Shown here: in pieces, positions 21,402 through 32,465 of the stretch
Position numbering within the stretch: the first letter of the stretch is position 1
How the letters are laid out: each line of letters opens with the position of its first letter
From: Zarea fungicola
Lineage: Eukaryota > Ascomycota > Sordariomycetes > Hypocreales > Cordycipitaceae
Assembly (NCBI GenBank): GCA_900169235.1
Contig: FWCC01000302.1
Location: 1 to 64,000, forward strand
Reading direction: 5' to 3'
DNA length: 64,000 nt
Translations under genes and position numbers: made by a program
The notes under the pieces: model-generated
The model's input: the letters and a program-made list of their open reading frames with translations, nothing else
What the model was told of the DNA's origin: nothing
Databases searched by the model: none

Positions 21402-22358
21402 ATGGTTACCATGCAGGCCATGGTAACGCTGAGTGACGGAGCCAGGGCGGTCGTGCGTCTTCTTGGCGACAGCGGGGACAGAAGCAAGCCGCTACTTACT
21501 GCGCTGCATGGAGTGCCCGGCCTGTCAAGCCATTTGGAGACAGAAAGTGCCTTTTCGTTTTTGACAAGCTGCTTCAAAGTTTTGGTTTACGACGCTCGAG
21601 GGAGTGGCGAGAGCGACCTCCAACTACCATTTACAGACGAGCGCTGGATCGCCGACATTGACGAGCTCCGGTCAGTAGTGCCTCAGCAGGCAAATGTGAA
21701 ATTTGGGAGTAATAAACTAATTAGCTAATGGCAGGCAATGGGCTGGTGAAGATAAGTTTATTTTGGCCGGATGGTCGTATGGTCGTATGGCGCAATCGTC
21801 GCGCTCAGCTGGTCGTGTCCGGGCCGTGATTGTTCAAAACGCTTGGGCCTGTGGTCTTCACGGCGCTCTCCGTGCCGTAGCCAAGGTTTCTCGATCCACC
21901 GAAATCAAGACAGATCCTGCTCAGGTGATCTGCTTCTGGTCCGGCTCTGTGGTCAACAACAACAACCTTGAGACAGCTTTCGCTGCTCTCGCGCCACTCT
22001 ACAGGTTCAAGAAGACTCCTGCTGCCAGACCGTCAGTCAGTAGCCATAAAGTTGAAAGTTTAAAACACTTCATCATTATGAGACCCACATTTTTGCGTTT
22101 GGATTTAATGTACCCCAGTTCGACGTGCGCGCGCGACAGCATGAAATCAAGATGCCAGCGCTGATTGCGCTTGGCTAACACGATCTCGTTACGACGGTAG
22201 AAGACTCGCAGGAACTGCATGATGGGATTTGCAATAGTGAGCTCGCCATTTTTGAGAATTCTGGGCATAATCCGCAATCAGAGGAGCCGGATGCATTTAG
22301 AGCAAGGGTCTGGGACTTTTTGACGCGGACAGTAAGCAGGGCAGATGCACGGCTTTGA
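21402..22358 (+). pseudogene. Alpha/beta-hydrolase (prolyl aminopeptidase-like), disrupted
   Basis: The first exon (21402-21670) reads well as an alpha/beta-hydrolase: oxyanion motif HGVPG and DARGSGES. A 64-bp intron (21671-21734) leads to exon 2, whose nucleophile elbow GWSYG is intact. Immediately after it the 8-bp unit TGGTCGTA is duplicated (21772-21779 and 21780-21787), shifting the frame so the next ~12 codons are garbled until a second change restores it at GRVRAVIVQNAW. Further on the frame is lost again, and the C-terminal part (about 22090-22358) is recognisable by FGFNVPQFDVR and GHNPQSEEPD. It carries an in-frame TAA at 22176-22178, just before the catalytic-Asp motif HDL. Several independent lesions make a sequencing artefact unlikely. 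The family normally hydrolyses N-terminal proline peptides or small esters. Confidence 0.8.
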
Positions 22359-22541
22359 GCCAATCGGTGGCAATGGCGAGAGATTTTATTTGAATCGAAA
22401 TGTCATATTTTCAATCGATCCTTGATTCTTTTCCATCTTAAAGGTCGTCACATAATATATATACAATTGTCTAGATGCAGAAGTTGCTGACTGTCAGAGT
22501 CACTGGCCAAACTCGTTGCACCTGTTGAAAAAAAGTCTCCT

Positions 22542-23672
22542 TCACTTGGTCCAACTCAGCAACCCCTTTTCGGTCAACTGCAACTCATCATCCACCTTTC
22601 TCCAGACACGCGATTTCGCATCGGCATCGTGGTTATGGGGCATATTGGTCGTCTCCCAAATGCGACTGAAGTAGCGCCCGCCGCCCTGGCCGCCGCTCTG
22701 TCCGACACCCTGCGTGAGGGGGTTCGGCCCGGCCTCGACGCTCGTAGCCGCATGGCGGATGCAGTATGAGCCTTGCTCGGGATTGATGGCGAAGAAGGCG
22801 GCGAGCATCTGGAAAAAGAAGCGCGCAATGGCGCCAAAGATGGCCAGGGCGCCCTCGCCAATGTTAAAGGTCCAGATGCCCGTGTTGACGTAGCCCGGGT
22901 GCACGCCGTTGACGGTGACGTGCCTGTACTTTTCCGACCGCATCAGGCGCTCGTGCAGCTCCGTGAGCCAGACCTGGAAGTAGAGCTTGTTGTTGTTGTA
23001 GAGGCTGACGCCCTGGCAGCCCTCGCCGTTGAAATTTCTCAAGTCATACTTGCCGAGGTACGTCATGCACGAGGTGGTGCACACGACGCGCGGCGCATCG
23101 GCGCGGGCGAGCGACGGCAGCAGGCGCATGGTGAGGAGCGCGTGCGAGGTAAAGTTGACCTGGTGCACGAACTCGAAGCCGTCCTCGGTCTTGAGCAGCC
23201 TGCGCAGACCGCCCGGGTTGGTGCCCATGCCGGCGTTGTTGCACAGGATGTCGAGCGGACGGCCCGTGTCAAGCCAGCGCGCCGCGACGGCCTCGACCGT
23301 GCGCAGCTTGCTCATGTCAATCTCCCACCACTCAATGACGCTCTTTTCGTGGCCGGCCGCGTTGGCGAGGCGCCGGCACTGCTCGACGACGGCGGCCGGG
23401 TGCTTCTCGTTGGGGCTGACGCGCGAGGCGAGCACCATGTTGGCGCCGCAGCGGGCGAAGAAGTAGACGGCCTGCTCACCGATGCCGTTGTTGCCGCCGG
23501 TGATGAGGATCCATTTGCCGGTCAGGTCCTTGACGGGGACGTCTGTCTGGGTGAGTTTCTTGTTGTTAATGCCTCGGAGACACATCCAGCGGCTCCAGAG
23601 GAAGGACGGCTCAGGAAAGGAGAGCGGCGCGTCATACGGCTGTAGCTGGTCGCTGCTGGAGACTTGCGCCAT
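22542..23672 (-). CDS. Short-chain dehydrogenase/reductase (retinol dehydrogenase-like)
   Basis: A single-exon, 376-residue classical SDR with an N-terminal extension of about 50 residues. The cofactor motif TGGNNGIG is at 58-65, the NNAG motif at 145-148, and the catalytic Ser201 (TTSCMTY), Tyr225 and Lys229 (YNNNK) are all present, so it should be active. The layout resembles fungal WW-domain-oxidoreductase/retinol-dehydrogenase-like proteins that reduce lipophilic ketones or aldehydes. A hydrophobic stretch after residue 275 (GALAIFGAIARFFFQMLAAFFAI) suggests membrane association. Codon use is GC-rich, unlike the neighbouring hydrolase pseudogene. The substrate is unknown. The long frame on the opposite strand is a compositional shadow. 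Confidence 0.88.
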   Translation of the reverse strand: MAQVSSSDQLQPYDAPLSFPEPSFLWSRWMCLRGINNKKLTQTDVPVKDLTGKWILITGGNNGIGEQAVYFFARCGANMVLASRVSPNEKHPAAVVEQCRRLANAAGHEKSVIEWWEIDMSKLRTVEAVAARWLDTGRPLDILCNNAGMGTNPGGLRRLLKTEDGFEFVHQVNFTSHALLTMRLLPSLARADAPRVVCTTSCMTYLGKYDLRNFNGEGCQGVSLYNNNKLYFQVWLTELHERLMRSEKYRHVTVNGVHPGYVNTGIWTFNIGEGALAIFGAIARFFFQMLAAFFAINPEQGSYCIRHAATSVEAGPNPLTQGVGQSGGQGGGRYFSRIWETTNMPHNHDADAKSRVWRKVDDELQLTEKGLLSWTK

Positions 23673-24258
23673 TGTGTGTGGATTCTGTTGAAGCTCTTAT
23701 TACAGGTAGTCCAATGTGAAAAGTGTACGCTGAAAGGAGGGATTGGGGTTAAATATCCAGCTAAAACGGGACGAAGTCGGAGCTGGGGATGCGCAGCCTT
23801 TATGTAACGCCGGATCTCGGGTGAATTTCAGAGCCGCTCGATGACAGCAACAAGCTGAGGAATCCTGTTGGCAGGGGTAGCCAACGGCTTCGCAAATCCA
23901 AATCGCCCCGCCTCCTAGCTGGACAAATAAGAGATGCAAAAAGAGTCCGTGGCGTGCATACCACCATTCAGCCGCTTTCCAAAACTGCCTCGGCCAGCGC
24001 TGCGGGGTAAAATTGCTCATTGGCGGTGAAGTTAATTACCGATTCAATTTCCCGGTTCATGTACCGATCCTAATTAGATGCATGTGAGCCCTTAAAATAT
24101 CCGTGATCTGAGGTTCTACCCGACCGTCCCGTAGTCTAGGCTGTTGGTGCAAGGACTGCCTGTCTGCGCTCATACATAATCACGCACTTGTCTGAAATGG
24201 GCTGCATGAGCCGAGCTTTCATCTCCTCGAGATATTTCCTATCCCCACAGTATTTATA
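23673..24258. other. Spacer between SDR and MOSC genes
   Basis: Promoter of the SDR and 3' side of the MOSC gene. No other gene seen. Confidence 0.55.
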
Positions 24259-25671
24259 TTAATAGGCATCCCCAGTAGAACCATACAAGTGCTCCCCGCG
24301 CTCCAACACTTCAATCTCGTCGCCGACACGCACAATCAAATCCGCCTTCCTCTGCGCCGCTGCCTGCAAGTCCCTGTCCTCTGGAACAGTGTGCATGCCC
24401 AGATAGCCCAGCGCGGCCTTGTTACCATCTTCCACCGTCCGATACTTGACCAGTGCCGTCGATGGCTGGGGCAGTCCCATCTTCTTGCCCTCTGCAGGCT
24501 GCTGCGTCGAAAATGTCCCCTTTTCGGGATCGACATTGGGAATAGTGCATCGCGACGTGCGACAAACCACAGATAGCGTAGTAGGCTGTCTGCTCTCCGT
24601 CTTGCTGCTGCGCGCCGCTCTCGGGACGATGCGGCACCGCTTCCAGGATTCTTCGTCGTATGCTGTTGCACCCGTAATCCATATATTTGCCCGGAAGCGG
24701 AGCCCATTGAGTGGACGGTTCTCGGCTGGTAGCTGCTGCGATACTGCTTGCACGGATGATATGCTGTTGATGTTGATGGGTTGTTGGTCCGTGTAGCCGT
24801 GGACAGCGCGTGAGCCAATGTTCGCAAGCGGGGCCAAGTTCCTGTCTGTCCGGGTAAGGGTGTCGGGTGTGCATTTAAACAGGGTGAGTCTGCGTTGGTC
24901 GGGATATCCCAAGAACTTCTTGAGCTTGGAGAGGGCTTCGGCGACTGGCGGGATGCGCCCCATGTCCACCCCGTGCGCCTCACGGTAATGTATCGTAAAT
25001 GGCGTTGTCTGAAGATCGGATTCTCGCAGAAAGCGGACTGTGGGATTGAGAGGAGCGATAAAGGTACACTGCGGTACTGCGCTCAGTGAGAACTGCTCAA
25101 TGCACGCCTGTACTTGTCGCAGAGGGGTCGCAGATTCGGGCTCCGGGAATTTCATGCGCAGGCAACCTCCAGACTGAACCAACGGGTCCTGTTCGTCGCT
25201 GCGCTCGTGCGGAAGCCAAAGCTCGGTCTGGATCAATGACATTTTGGGCTTCGTGCGCTGGCTGATGAATTGCAACGTAGAATTGTCATCGGACTTTTTC
25301 GGGTTTGAATCAACTGCCAAGGCGAAGCATCTGTCGTACAACAAACCGGCTTTTGTAACCACGGCGCTGTCTACCTCGACCGGGCCGCAGGATTTGACGG
25401 GGTGGATGAAGAGGGCCTTGATGCGCACTGGTCCGGCTGCTGATGAGCCTTCCGGCGCTGCGTACTTTTCGTCGTACTGGTCAATCATGTTTCTTTTTGA
25501 TGTCTGTAGTCGGCGCAGATTGCGCATTTTGCGACGTATTTTCCATTCTTGTCCATTCCATAGCAAAGCACCAGCGCCGAAAATGACCAGTGCTGTTAGA
25601 ATCGCAATTGCGCATAAGACACTGCGCACTGTCAGCGCAAGGCCAAGTTGGCGAAGAACATGTAAAAGCAT
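24259..25671 (-). CDS. MOSC-domain protein (mARC/YcbX-like), membrane-anchored
   Basis: A 470-residue, single-exon protein. Residues 10-35 are a transmembrane segment, followed by a basic stretch, so it is probably an N-terminally anchored protein. The MOSC N-terminal beta-barrel begins at RIKALFIHPVKSCGP with the typical LLYDRCFALAVD. The MOSC domain includes LNGLRFRANIWITG and the cysteine-bearing CRTSRCTIPNVDPEKG (Cys370, Cys375), matching the CxxC..VDP signature of molybdenum-cofactor-binding mARC and YcbX proteins that reduce N-hydroxylated compounds. The activity is inferred from the family. The start is the first ATG (MLLHVLRQ); the frame upstream offers only a TTG. Confidence 0.85.
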   Translation of the reverse strand: MLLHVLRQLGLALTVRSVLCAIAILTALVIFGAGALLWNGQEWKIRRKMRNLRRLQTSKRNMIDQYDEKYAAPEGSSAAGPVRIKALFIHPVKSCGPVEVDSAVVTKAGLLYDRCFALAVDSNPKKSDDNSTLQFISQRTKPKMSLIQTELWLPHERSDEQDPLVQSGGCLRMKFPEPESATPLRQVQACIEQFSLSAVPQCTFIAPLNPTVRFLRESDLQTTPFTIHYREAHGVDMGRIPPVAEALSKLKKFLGYPDQRRLTLFKCTPDTLTRTDRNLAPLANIGSRAVHGYTDQQPININSISSVQAVSQQLPAENRPLNGLRFRANIWITGATAYDEESWKRCRIVPRAARSSKTESRQPTTLSVVCRTSRCTIPNVDPEKGTFSTQQPAEGKKMGLPQPSTALVKYRTVEDGNKAALGYLGMHTVPEDRDLQAAAQRKADLIVRVGDEIEVLERGEHLYGSTGDAY

Positions 25672-28600
25672 TTTGCATTGACGCAATGGGACACTGAAGT
25701 TTGAGGGAAAGAAAAGAGTTTAAATACTTTCCGAGTTGGATGGGCCAAATTTCAACAATGTCTAGGTGTGGCAGCTCGGAGTGGAGCGACTCGGCCGGAT
25801 GTCCTCGGCGTGTGTAGCAAATTAACAGCTCTACATTCTGTGACACGATATGATATCATAACTAAAGCGGGTAGGATGTTTTCGCAGCCTTGATTAAATG
25901 GAGAGTTATTGCACCAACAGTGGCTGTTCAAAATTCGTCATTTGAAATCGGCTTAAGCCCGAGGACCCACGCCTTCGGGACAACATGCCGTGAGCCAGGC
26001 TGGAGCTGTCGCGAGGAACAGGAAATGCCTCGCCCGCTGGCAGTAGCTTTCTTAACGGTGGGTAGCCGATTTTGCTGGAAAGTTTTCGCAAGGTTGTCAT
26101 GAAGCGGAGTGTCTTTACGGTTGCTTACATCTTGGTCAACCAAAGCTATACGTACCAAACGCGAAGTTGAGTTCAGAATTGAATTTTCTTGAAGTACTTG
26201 ACAGTGTCACCGTCCATTCATGGCCGTTTCTGGTCGCTATTATCTCCTGGCTCGGACTCAAGGCTCGGGGATAAGTTGGCGGTGGGGACGGCTTTGCGGG
26301 GGATCGCATTGCCCAACACCTTTATTTGCAGGCGATCCAATTACCACAGCGGCTAGTCGGGCGATGTGACGATATTTGCATGCAACCCTCTGCCGTTGAT
26401 CCGAGAACTCCAGTGGGCATTCCCCGGTCGCCGTTGTGAGAACGCTGCGCCGCGGATCCCCTGTTGCATGATCGTGCTCATTGACGTAAGAGATTGGGCC
26501 GCTCACGGGAGTATCTGCGAGACTTCAGCCCTGGAAATCCACTATATAACTAGAATGCGAGTAGTGGACATGCTGCATTCATTTGTACGATTTTGGTGAA
26601 AAGCAGCTCTAGCAAGTAGGTGGTATGCACTACTGGGGGAACGGCCAGCGGACAGCTCTTATTTTAATTAGTCAACACGCCTCTTTTGCCACTGACTCGA
26701 AATCCAGATTTGACCACCGGCTGCCTTACTTAAATAGTGTTGTATCGAGCTCCCTCTGGCATGACGACGTTCGGGCCTCCTCGTGATTAGAAATCGGGCA
26801 GAGGAGCAATCCACAAGCAGATAGGTGGCAAAGCCGTTGCTGAAGACAAGGCACCGCCGTTTATTCACTGGCGCACGCTTCGGACTGTGACTTCGCTTTC
26901 GCTTCAGGCCTGCCTCTGGCGTCTGGAGAGCACCTACCCTATGGCTATCTACCCGACCGTACTAAATCCCAGACAGTGTTGAATAGGAGATGCTCCAATT
27001 ACCAATAAGGCCAAAAGTTGGCCAAGACCGCTAAAATGCAAGCGAGGAGATGCCGCCAGTTTTGAGCCACCAAATTTCAGGGAACAGCATTGAACATGAC
27101 ACCACTGCAGACTACTCTCAAGATAGGCACGACCGACACAATGGTACCACCATTTCCCAGTTTGGGGCTAAAGGACCTTTTGTATCATTCGTATGTCTTC
27201 TGTATTTGTCTGCTGACCAGCCGGCGTGTTGGAAACTGACGTGTATGACGACGCCATTGCTGAAAGACTATTAGCAGTGGGCAAGATAACAAAATACGTT
27301 GTGAGGTATCGGTATCAAAGCAACAACTACAGCTATGGGGTGACTAGTGGATGCGGTTCAAGGAAATCTGCAGGCAATGAGACACGGCTGACCGCATTAA
27401 CAATAAAGATACTGGCAAACAATTTTTTTTCCGGCAAAGGTTGCCCAGGCAGAGATTGGCCTGATCGAGGCTATTCTGTTAGCTGTCATCTCCATGTTCT
27501 CATGGCAACGTGGAGCAGGAAAAAATGAGTCAATGTCTTCGGCCCTATAATTCGTAGGCGCCGAGTCTCTCCACCGTCAGCGGTGCAAGGCCACCGACAT
27601 GATTACTTTGGACCAGCCAGCCTTTTGACTTTGTTCTTTTCTTGGCACTCGGACAGTGGAAAAATTCTCTCCAGCTTGTCAGAGTCTACGCATGCTATGC
27701 TTATGCTCTCCCCCATTCACAGTCGCTGAGGTTTTCGCAACCCGTTCATGAGAAGCACATTTTTCTTTTTACTTTACAGAGGAGCAAAACCCTCGATTAT
27801 TAGGGCATTGTTAACTCGACTCAAATGCCGCTGTTTAGCTTCAAAAACCGCTGGGTGTGAGGGTGTATTGGCAATGACTCTTAAGATAACAGCATTGAAT
27901 ATCTGGAGTCCGTGACACAACTTATTCCACGGTTATGCTTAGTTTGCTCACTGTAGAAGCATATCGCTGGTGCGCTGGATCACTAATAGCGGCATGTTTG
28001 CCGGTATCGCCTTTGTGGCCATCGCCGAGCTTTCGCGCCACATGGCCAAGTTAATTAATAATACTCTCCTCCTGCGCCGAGCCCCCCTGCAGCTCTTGTG
28101 GTCCTGTCGGCGCCTCAAGCGAAGTGTGGCCACAGCGCCTTGTTTTCGCATTTCCGGCTACGCCACTCCAGCAGCAGCATATCCGCGCGGTAGTAAATAC
28201 TGCACACGACCACGCATGGACGAGTGCGCACTGTGATTTGCTAGTCATGTCCAGAGTACATAATAAATGGTTCAATATGTGTTCATCTAAATCTTTTATC
28301 CGCGCGGGTTGGGTCCGTTTTAGTGCGACCGGCTGGTTGTCTGTACAGAACCCGCTTGCAGCCTGAGACAACGGGCATTCACAAGGCCACGGCCGCGTGG
28401 ATGAAACCACACGTAATGATAACTGATAAGAACTTATGCATGAAAACCCCAGTTTAAAATGCACCGCTGTCACCGGTGGGTGAACAAACCAATACTCCGC
28501 AGGTAGTCGAGGAACCTTTGTCATGTTGTATACCAATAGCCAATCAAGGGGAACCGGTCGGGACTAAAGTTAGCTGCTTCGGCAGACGTTCGTGTCGCTC

Positions 28601-29858
28601 CCCTCCCTTATCTCTCCATGGGGGAGCCGAGGCCTACTAGTACAAGATTACCAGGAGTCATTGTAGCCGGCAAAGCCAAAACAGGAAAATAGCCTGATAG
28701 CCTGCTTGCCTGCCTACAGGAAAAGACCCGTCCGCGGTGTTAGGCCCACCGCATTTGACTCGTCTGCTGGTAAACCCAGGCTACGGCCAGGCCGCTAGAC
28801 AGGGTACTAGGGTTGTTCGCCCCAGAAAAACTGAAAATAATTTCTTGTTGACAGTTGCCATGTGCGCCGCGCCTTACAATGTCTGGAGTAAAGTGGGTGG
28901 CAACAAGTTCCAAAACCCCTTTCAGCTCGCAGCCTTGGCTAAGGTACCTTTTGTAGCCTGCGTGGCGCACTAGCTAACTGCTAGTCCAAAAACATTGAAT
29001 AAAACGACGCCGCTTTACTTCTAAACCGGGTTACCACCGTGATTTGAGACCAAAGATAGTGCGGTGGAGGAGAACGGTCCATATAACCGGAACCCCCACC
29101 GCTCCTTAAAGTGGCAAGCAAAGAAGAGCCGCAACCGGTATGACCGCGAGAAGGAGACCCATAGCCTTTGAAAAGTTCCAGAAAGGGCTTTCGCCACCTG
29201 GCTCACTTTTTCGGAGTAATAGGTATGGGAGTGGCTTGTGGCTTTGTGGCTTACTGAGATGGAGCAAAATTTGTTCAACGACACTCTAAACAAGGGGGTT
29301 ATAGTAGATATTATGGTTATTTGCACTGCCCAGCCCTTGCGTGCCGCCGTGATTGCCAACTACTGGAACGCTAAGCAATGGGGGCGAAAGAGGCAAAAAG
29401 CCGGTCCAAAGCCGACAGGCACGCAACTTCGTTGGCCAACTCGACCAGTTTTTTGCTCAAGTACCGGCCAAAAAGTTCATGCTATTTTCATCAGAAAGCT
29501 TGTCAGGCTTGTAGTTACAAAGTCATTCAAAAACGGGCTTCATTCCTATTGTAGTTACTTCGTATTGCCTCCATACGGGGCTATGGGGACGCATATGGAC
29601 CCAACTCCGACGAATCCAAAAGTTCGGGACTTTTGTCTTAGAACTAGCCTGAAAGCGTGAGCATACGGCGAGGCTAGACCCTTGGTCGCAAAAGTTCCCT
29701 GAGTCGCAGCTGGAACTGTTCCGAGTCGCGACAGGGACTTTAAAATATGAGCGTGCGCGCTGCCGAAATAATCTGAGGAAGCCTTGTACGCGACTTTCTT
29801 CCAGTTCATCCCTCTACTCTCACTTCGTTCTTACGTGTGTGCGCGCGCCCTCATCACA
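25672..29858. other. 4.2-kb gene-free region upstream of the OPT transporter
   Basis: I read all frames and found no recognisable gene, transposon or RNA. The open frames are at most ~160 codons and carry no motif. Several GGGG/CCCC-containing sites resemble carbon-repressor (CreA-type) motifs, but these are short and expected by chance. It could be a long regulatory region, a lost gene or an unrecognised lineage-specific gene with many introns. Confidence 0.45.
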
Positions 29859-32129
29859 ATGGCCGCCGAGAAGGACATTGCCGCCTCCACTGGCATCGAG
29901 ACCCATGACACCACTGGTCAGGTCATCGAGAAGCGCAATGACAGCGTCAACATCGACATGAAGGATGACTCGGACAGCGAAGACAATGAGGCCATCACCG
30001 ACCTCTTTGTCAGCTTCCCTCCCATCAAGGGTTCCATCCCCGAGAAGAGCCCGCTCACCATCCGCGCCGTCGTTGTCGGTGTCGTCCTCGGCTCTCTTGT
30101 CAACGCCTCCAACGTCTACCTCGGTCTCAAGACTGGTTTCACCTTCAGTGCCAACCTGTTTGGTGCCATTTTCGGTTACGGTATCATCACCATGCTCTGC
30201 AAGTTCTTGCCCAACACGCCCTTCCTCGGCATGCCCTTCGGACCCCAGGAAAACTCCATCATTCAGGCTGCTGCCACTGGTGCTGGTGGTATTGCCGGAC
30301 CTTTCGTCGCCGGTTTCCCTGCCATGTACAGACTCGGCCTCTGGGTGCGCAATGGCGAATCGCAACAGGACCAGAGCCCCTCGCAGGACTTTGGCAGCAT
30401 CATTGCCATCACCGTCATCTGTGCCCTGTTCGGTCTGTTCGCCACCATTCCTCTCCGCAAGTTCTTCATCATCAACGTTGCCCGCGAGCTCAACCTCATG
30501 TTCCCCACCCCCACCGCCGCCGCCCTCACCATCCGATCGATGCACTCTGTCGGTTCCGGTGCCGTTGATGCCATGAAGAAGATCAAGGCACTCCTTGCTT
30601 CTTTCTTCGGTGCCATTGTCATCATTGTTTGCGGAGGTTACGCCAACGGCATCGCTCACGAGTGGCACATTTTCACATGGTTCTACGCCTGGGGCCACTA
30701 CGCTCACCCCGTGCTGATGACCATTGAGAGTTGGGGTTGGTATATTCTGCTGACACCCGCCTTCTTCGGCTCCGGTCTCCTTGTCGGACGCAACGCCGCT
30801 CTGTCGTGGTGGCTCGGTACCTTTGTCGCCTGGGCTATGATCGGACCCCTCTTGGTCCACTCTGGAGAGTGCAGAACAAACGTACTCTTCGAGGAGGGCG
30901 ACAAGTGGCACCCCTACGTATCCTTTGCCAGTATGTCGGGTCTCGGTAACGGCAAGCCCGTCTCCCCCCGCTTCTGGATGCTCTGGCCCGGTGTTGCCGT
31001 CCTCATTGTGTACAGCATGATGGAGTTCATCATGCACATCCGTGTTGTCTGGGAGGGAGTCATCTACGCGTGGCGCGGTGCCTGCGTTGCCATCAACGCT
31101 AGACTGTTGAAGAGTGGCAAGCAGAACAACTACATCGCTGGCCAGGCTGCCAAGGCATCCGACCCCAGCAACCTCGTTGAGGACTTCGCCACAAAGGAGC
31201 AGCAGGTCCCCGACTGGGTTTGGATGACGGGATCCTTGGTCATGACGGTCATGGCCATGCTTATCTGCCACTTCAAGTTCGGCATGAACCCCGGCCTCAC
31301 CCTTCTTGCCCTGATCCTGGCCCTCATCTTTGCCTTCCTTTCCATCCACGGTGGTGCCGTCACCGACAACACCCCCTTGACCGCTTCCGCCAAGGCCTCC
31401 CAGCTCGTGTTTGGTGGCATCACCCACGGATGGGAGATGACCCACGCCCAGCGCATCAACTTGATTGCTGGTAACATTGCCTCCGGTTGCGCCAACGTGT
31501 CCACCGATCTGACCAGCGACTTCCGTGTCGGCTTCCTCCTCAAGACCCCGCCAAACCTGCAGTTCTACGCTCAGTGCGTCGGTACCGTTGTCGCCATCTT
31601 CCTGGCGCCCGGCATGTTCGTCCTGTTCATGGCTGCCTACCCCTGTGTCTGGCAGACTGGTCTGAGCGAGCTCGAGCAGGCCCAGTGCGCTTTCCACGCG
31701 CCATCGGCTGGCGCCTGGCAGGCTGTTGCCCAGGCCATGACCCTGCCCAAGATTCCCATCCCCCACAGCTGTGTCGTCTTCACCATCGTCATCTCTGTGC
31801 TTTGCGGACTCCAAGTCGTTGTCAAGAACCTCTACCTCGTCGGTCCCCGCGAGAAGTACCGTGCCTTCCTCCCTAACTGGATGAGTATCGGTGTCGCTTG
31901 GGTTCTTGGCCCTGACACCGGCTATGCCAACACAATCGCCTTTGGCGCCATCACTGCCTGGTGGTGGAGAAAGTACTTCCCCCGCAGCTTTGAGATCTAT
32001 GCTTATGCTGTTGCTGCTGGTCTGATTGCTGGTGAGGGTCTCGGCGGTGTCATCAACGCCGCCCTCACTCTGGGTGGCGTTGATGGTGGTACCATCGGTA
32101 CTCTGATTGGTATTCCTGGTGAATTCTAA
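29859..32129 (+). CDS. OPT-family oligopeptide transporter
   Basis: A single-exon, 756-residue integral membrane protein of the oligopeptide transporter superfamily, which brings small peptides or metal chelates into the cell with protons. The start has an excellent context (CACAATGGCC); the frame upstream is open but contributes an unlikely leader. A hydrophilic acidic N-terminal 75 residues is followed by about 14-16 hydrophobic segments. Characteristic stretches include [20 protein letters not shown], the first family signature, and [17 protein letters not shown] in the second half. The closing TM segment contains [11 protein letters not shown]. Codon choice is strongly C-ending, suggesting high expression. 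It is closer to the YSL-like branch than to yeast OPT1 (inference). A polyadenylation-like AATAAA follows at 32138. It converges on the aldehyde dehydrogenase. Confidence 0.9.
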   Translation: MAAEKDIAASTGIETHDTTGQVIEKRNDSVNIDMKDDSDSEDNEAITDLFVSFPPIKGSIPEKSPLTIRAVVVGVVLGSLVNASNVYLGLKTGFTFSANLFGAIFGYGIITMLCKFLPNTPFLGMPFGPQENSIIQAAATGAGGIAGPFVAGFPAMYRLGLWVRNGESQQDQSPSQDFGSIIAITVICALFGLFATIPLRKFFIINVARELNLMFPTPTAAALTIRSMHSVGSGAVDAMKKIKALLASFFGAIVIIVCGGYANGIAHEWHIFTWFYAWGHYAHPVLMTIESWGWYILLTPAFFGSGLLVGRNAALSWWLGTFVAWAMIGPLLVHSGECRTNVLFEEGDKWHPYVSFASMSGLGNGKPVSPRFWMLWPGVAVLIVYSMMEFIMHIRVVWEGVIYAWRGACVAINARLLKSGKQNNYIAGQAAKASDPSNLVEDFATKEQQVPDWVWMTGSLVMTVMAMLICHFKFGMNPGLTLLALILALIFAFLSIHGGAVTDNTPLTASAKASQLVFGGITHGWEMTHAQRINLIAGNIASGCANVSTDLTSDFRVGFLLKTPPNLQFYAQCVGTVVAIFLAPGMFVLFMAAYPCVWQTGLSELEQAQCAFHAPSAGAWQAVAQAMTLPKIPIPHSCVVFTIVISVLCGLQVVVKNLYLVGPREKYRAFLPNWMSIGVAWVLGPDTGYANTIAFGAITAWWWRKYFPRSFEIYAYAVAAGLIAGEGLGGVINAALTLGGVDGGTIGTLIGIPGEF

Positions 32130-32465
32130 ATATTTTAATAAAAGCTTCTTAGTTAGCATCTAGCTGCACATTGGTCAATTGCATATATACCCATCAACTC
32201 CATTAGGGAGCCGAAAAAAGCGGAAGCCTCTGGGCTTTGAGGAGTACCAGGGCCTGCCCTTGGTAGTACAAATAAACAACTCCCATTTACATACTGGCTA
32301 CTCCATCGTGATAACACTACACTTGATTTTACTTTTTACGAGACTACTGCATTAGAATAGATAGAAATAGATGCAGATTAAACAGGATTGAAACAGCGCT
32401 TGTACAAGCAGACAAGATTGCTTCACTCATCAACTGAGCATTGCGGAAATTCGCGGATACATTAT
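32130..32465. other. Convergent 3' spacer, OPT/ALDH
   Basis: Contains the polyadenylation-like motif after the OPT stop, otherwise nothing recognisable. Confidence 0.6.

Noticed and set aside
22773..23645. A 290-codon plus-strand frame opposite the SDR
   Set aside because: Antisense shadow of a GC-rich gene; no recognisable domain, whereas the minus strand has a complete SDR.
29820..32159. A 779-codon open frame on the minus strand opposite the OPT gene
   Set aside because: It mirrors the OPT gene almost exactly and its composition (Gly/Asp/Glu/Val-rich, no domain) is what strong C-ending codon bias produces on the antisense strand.
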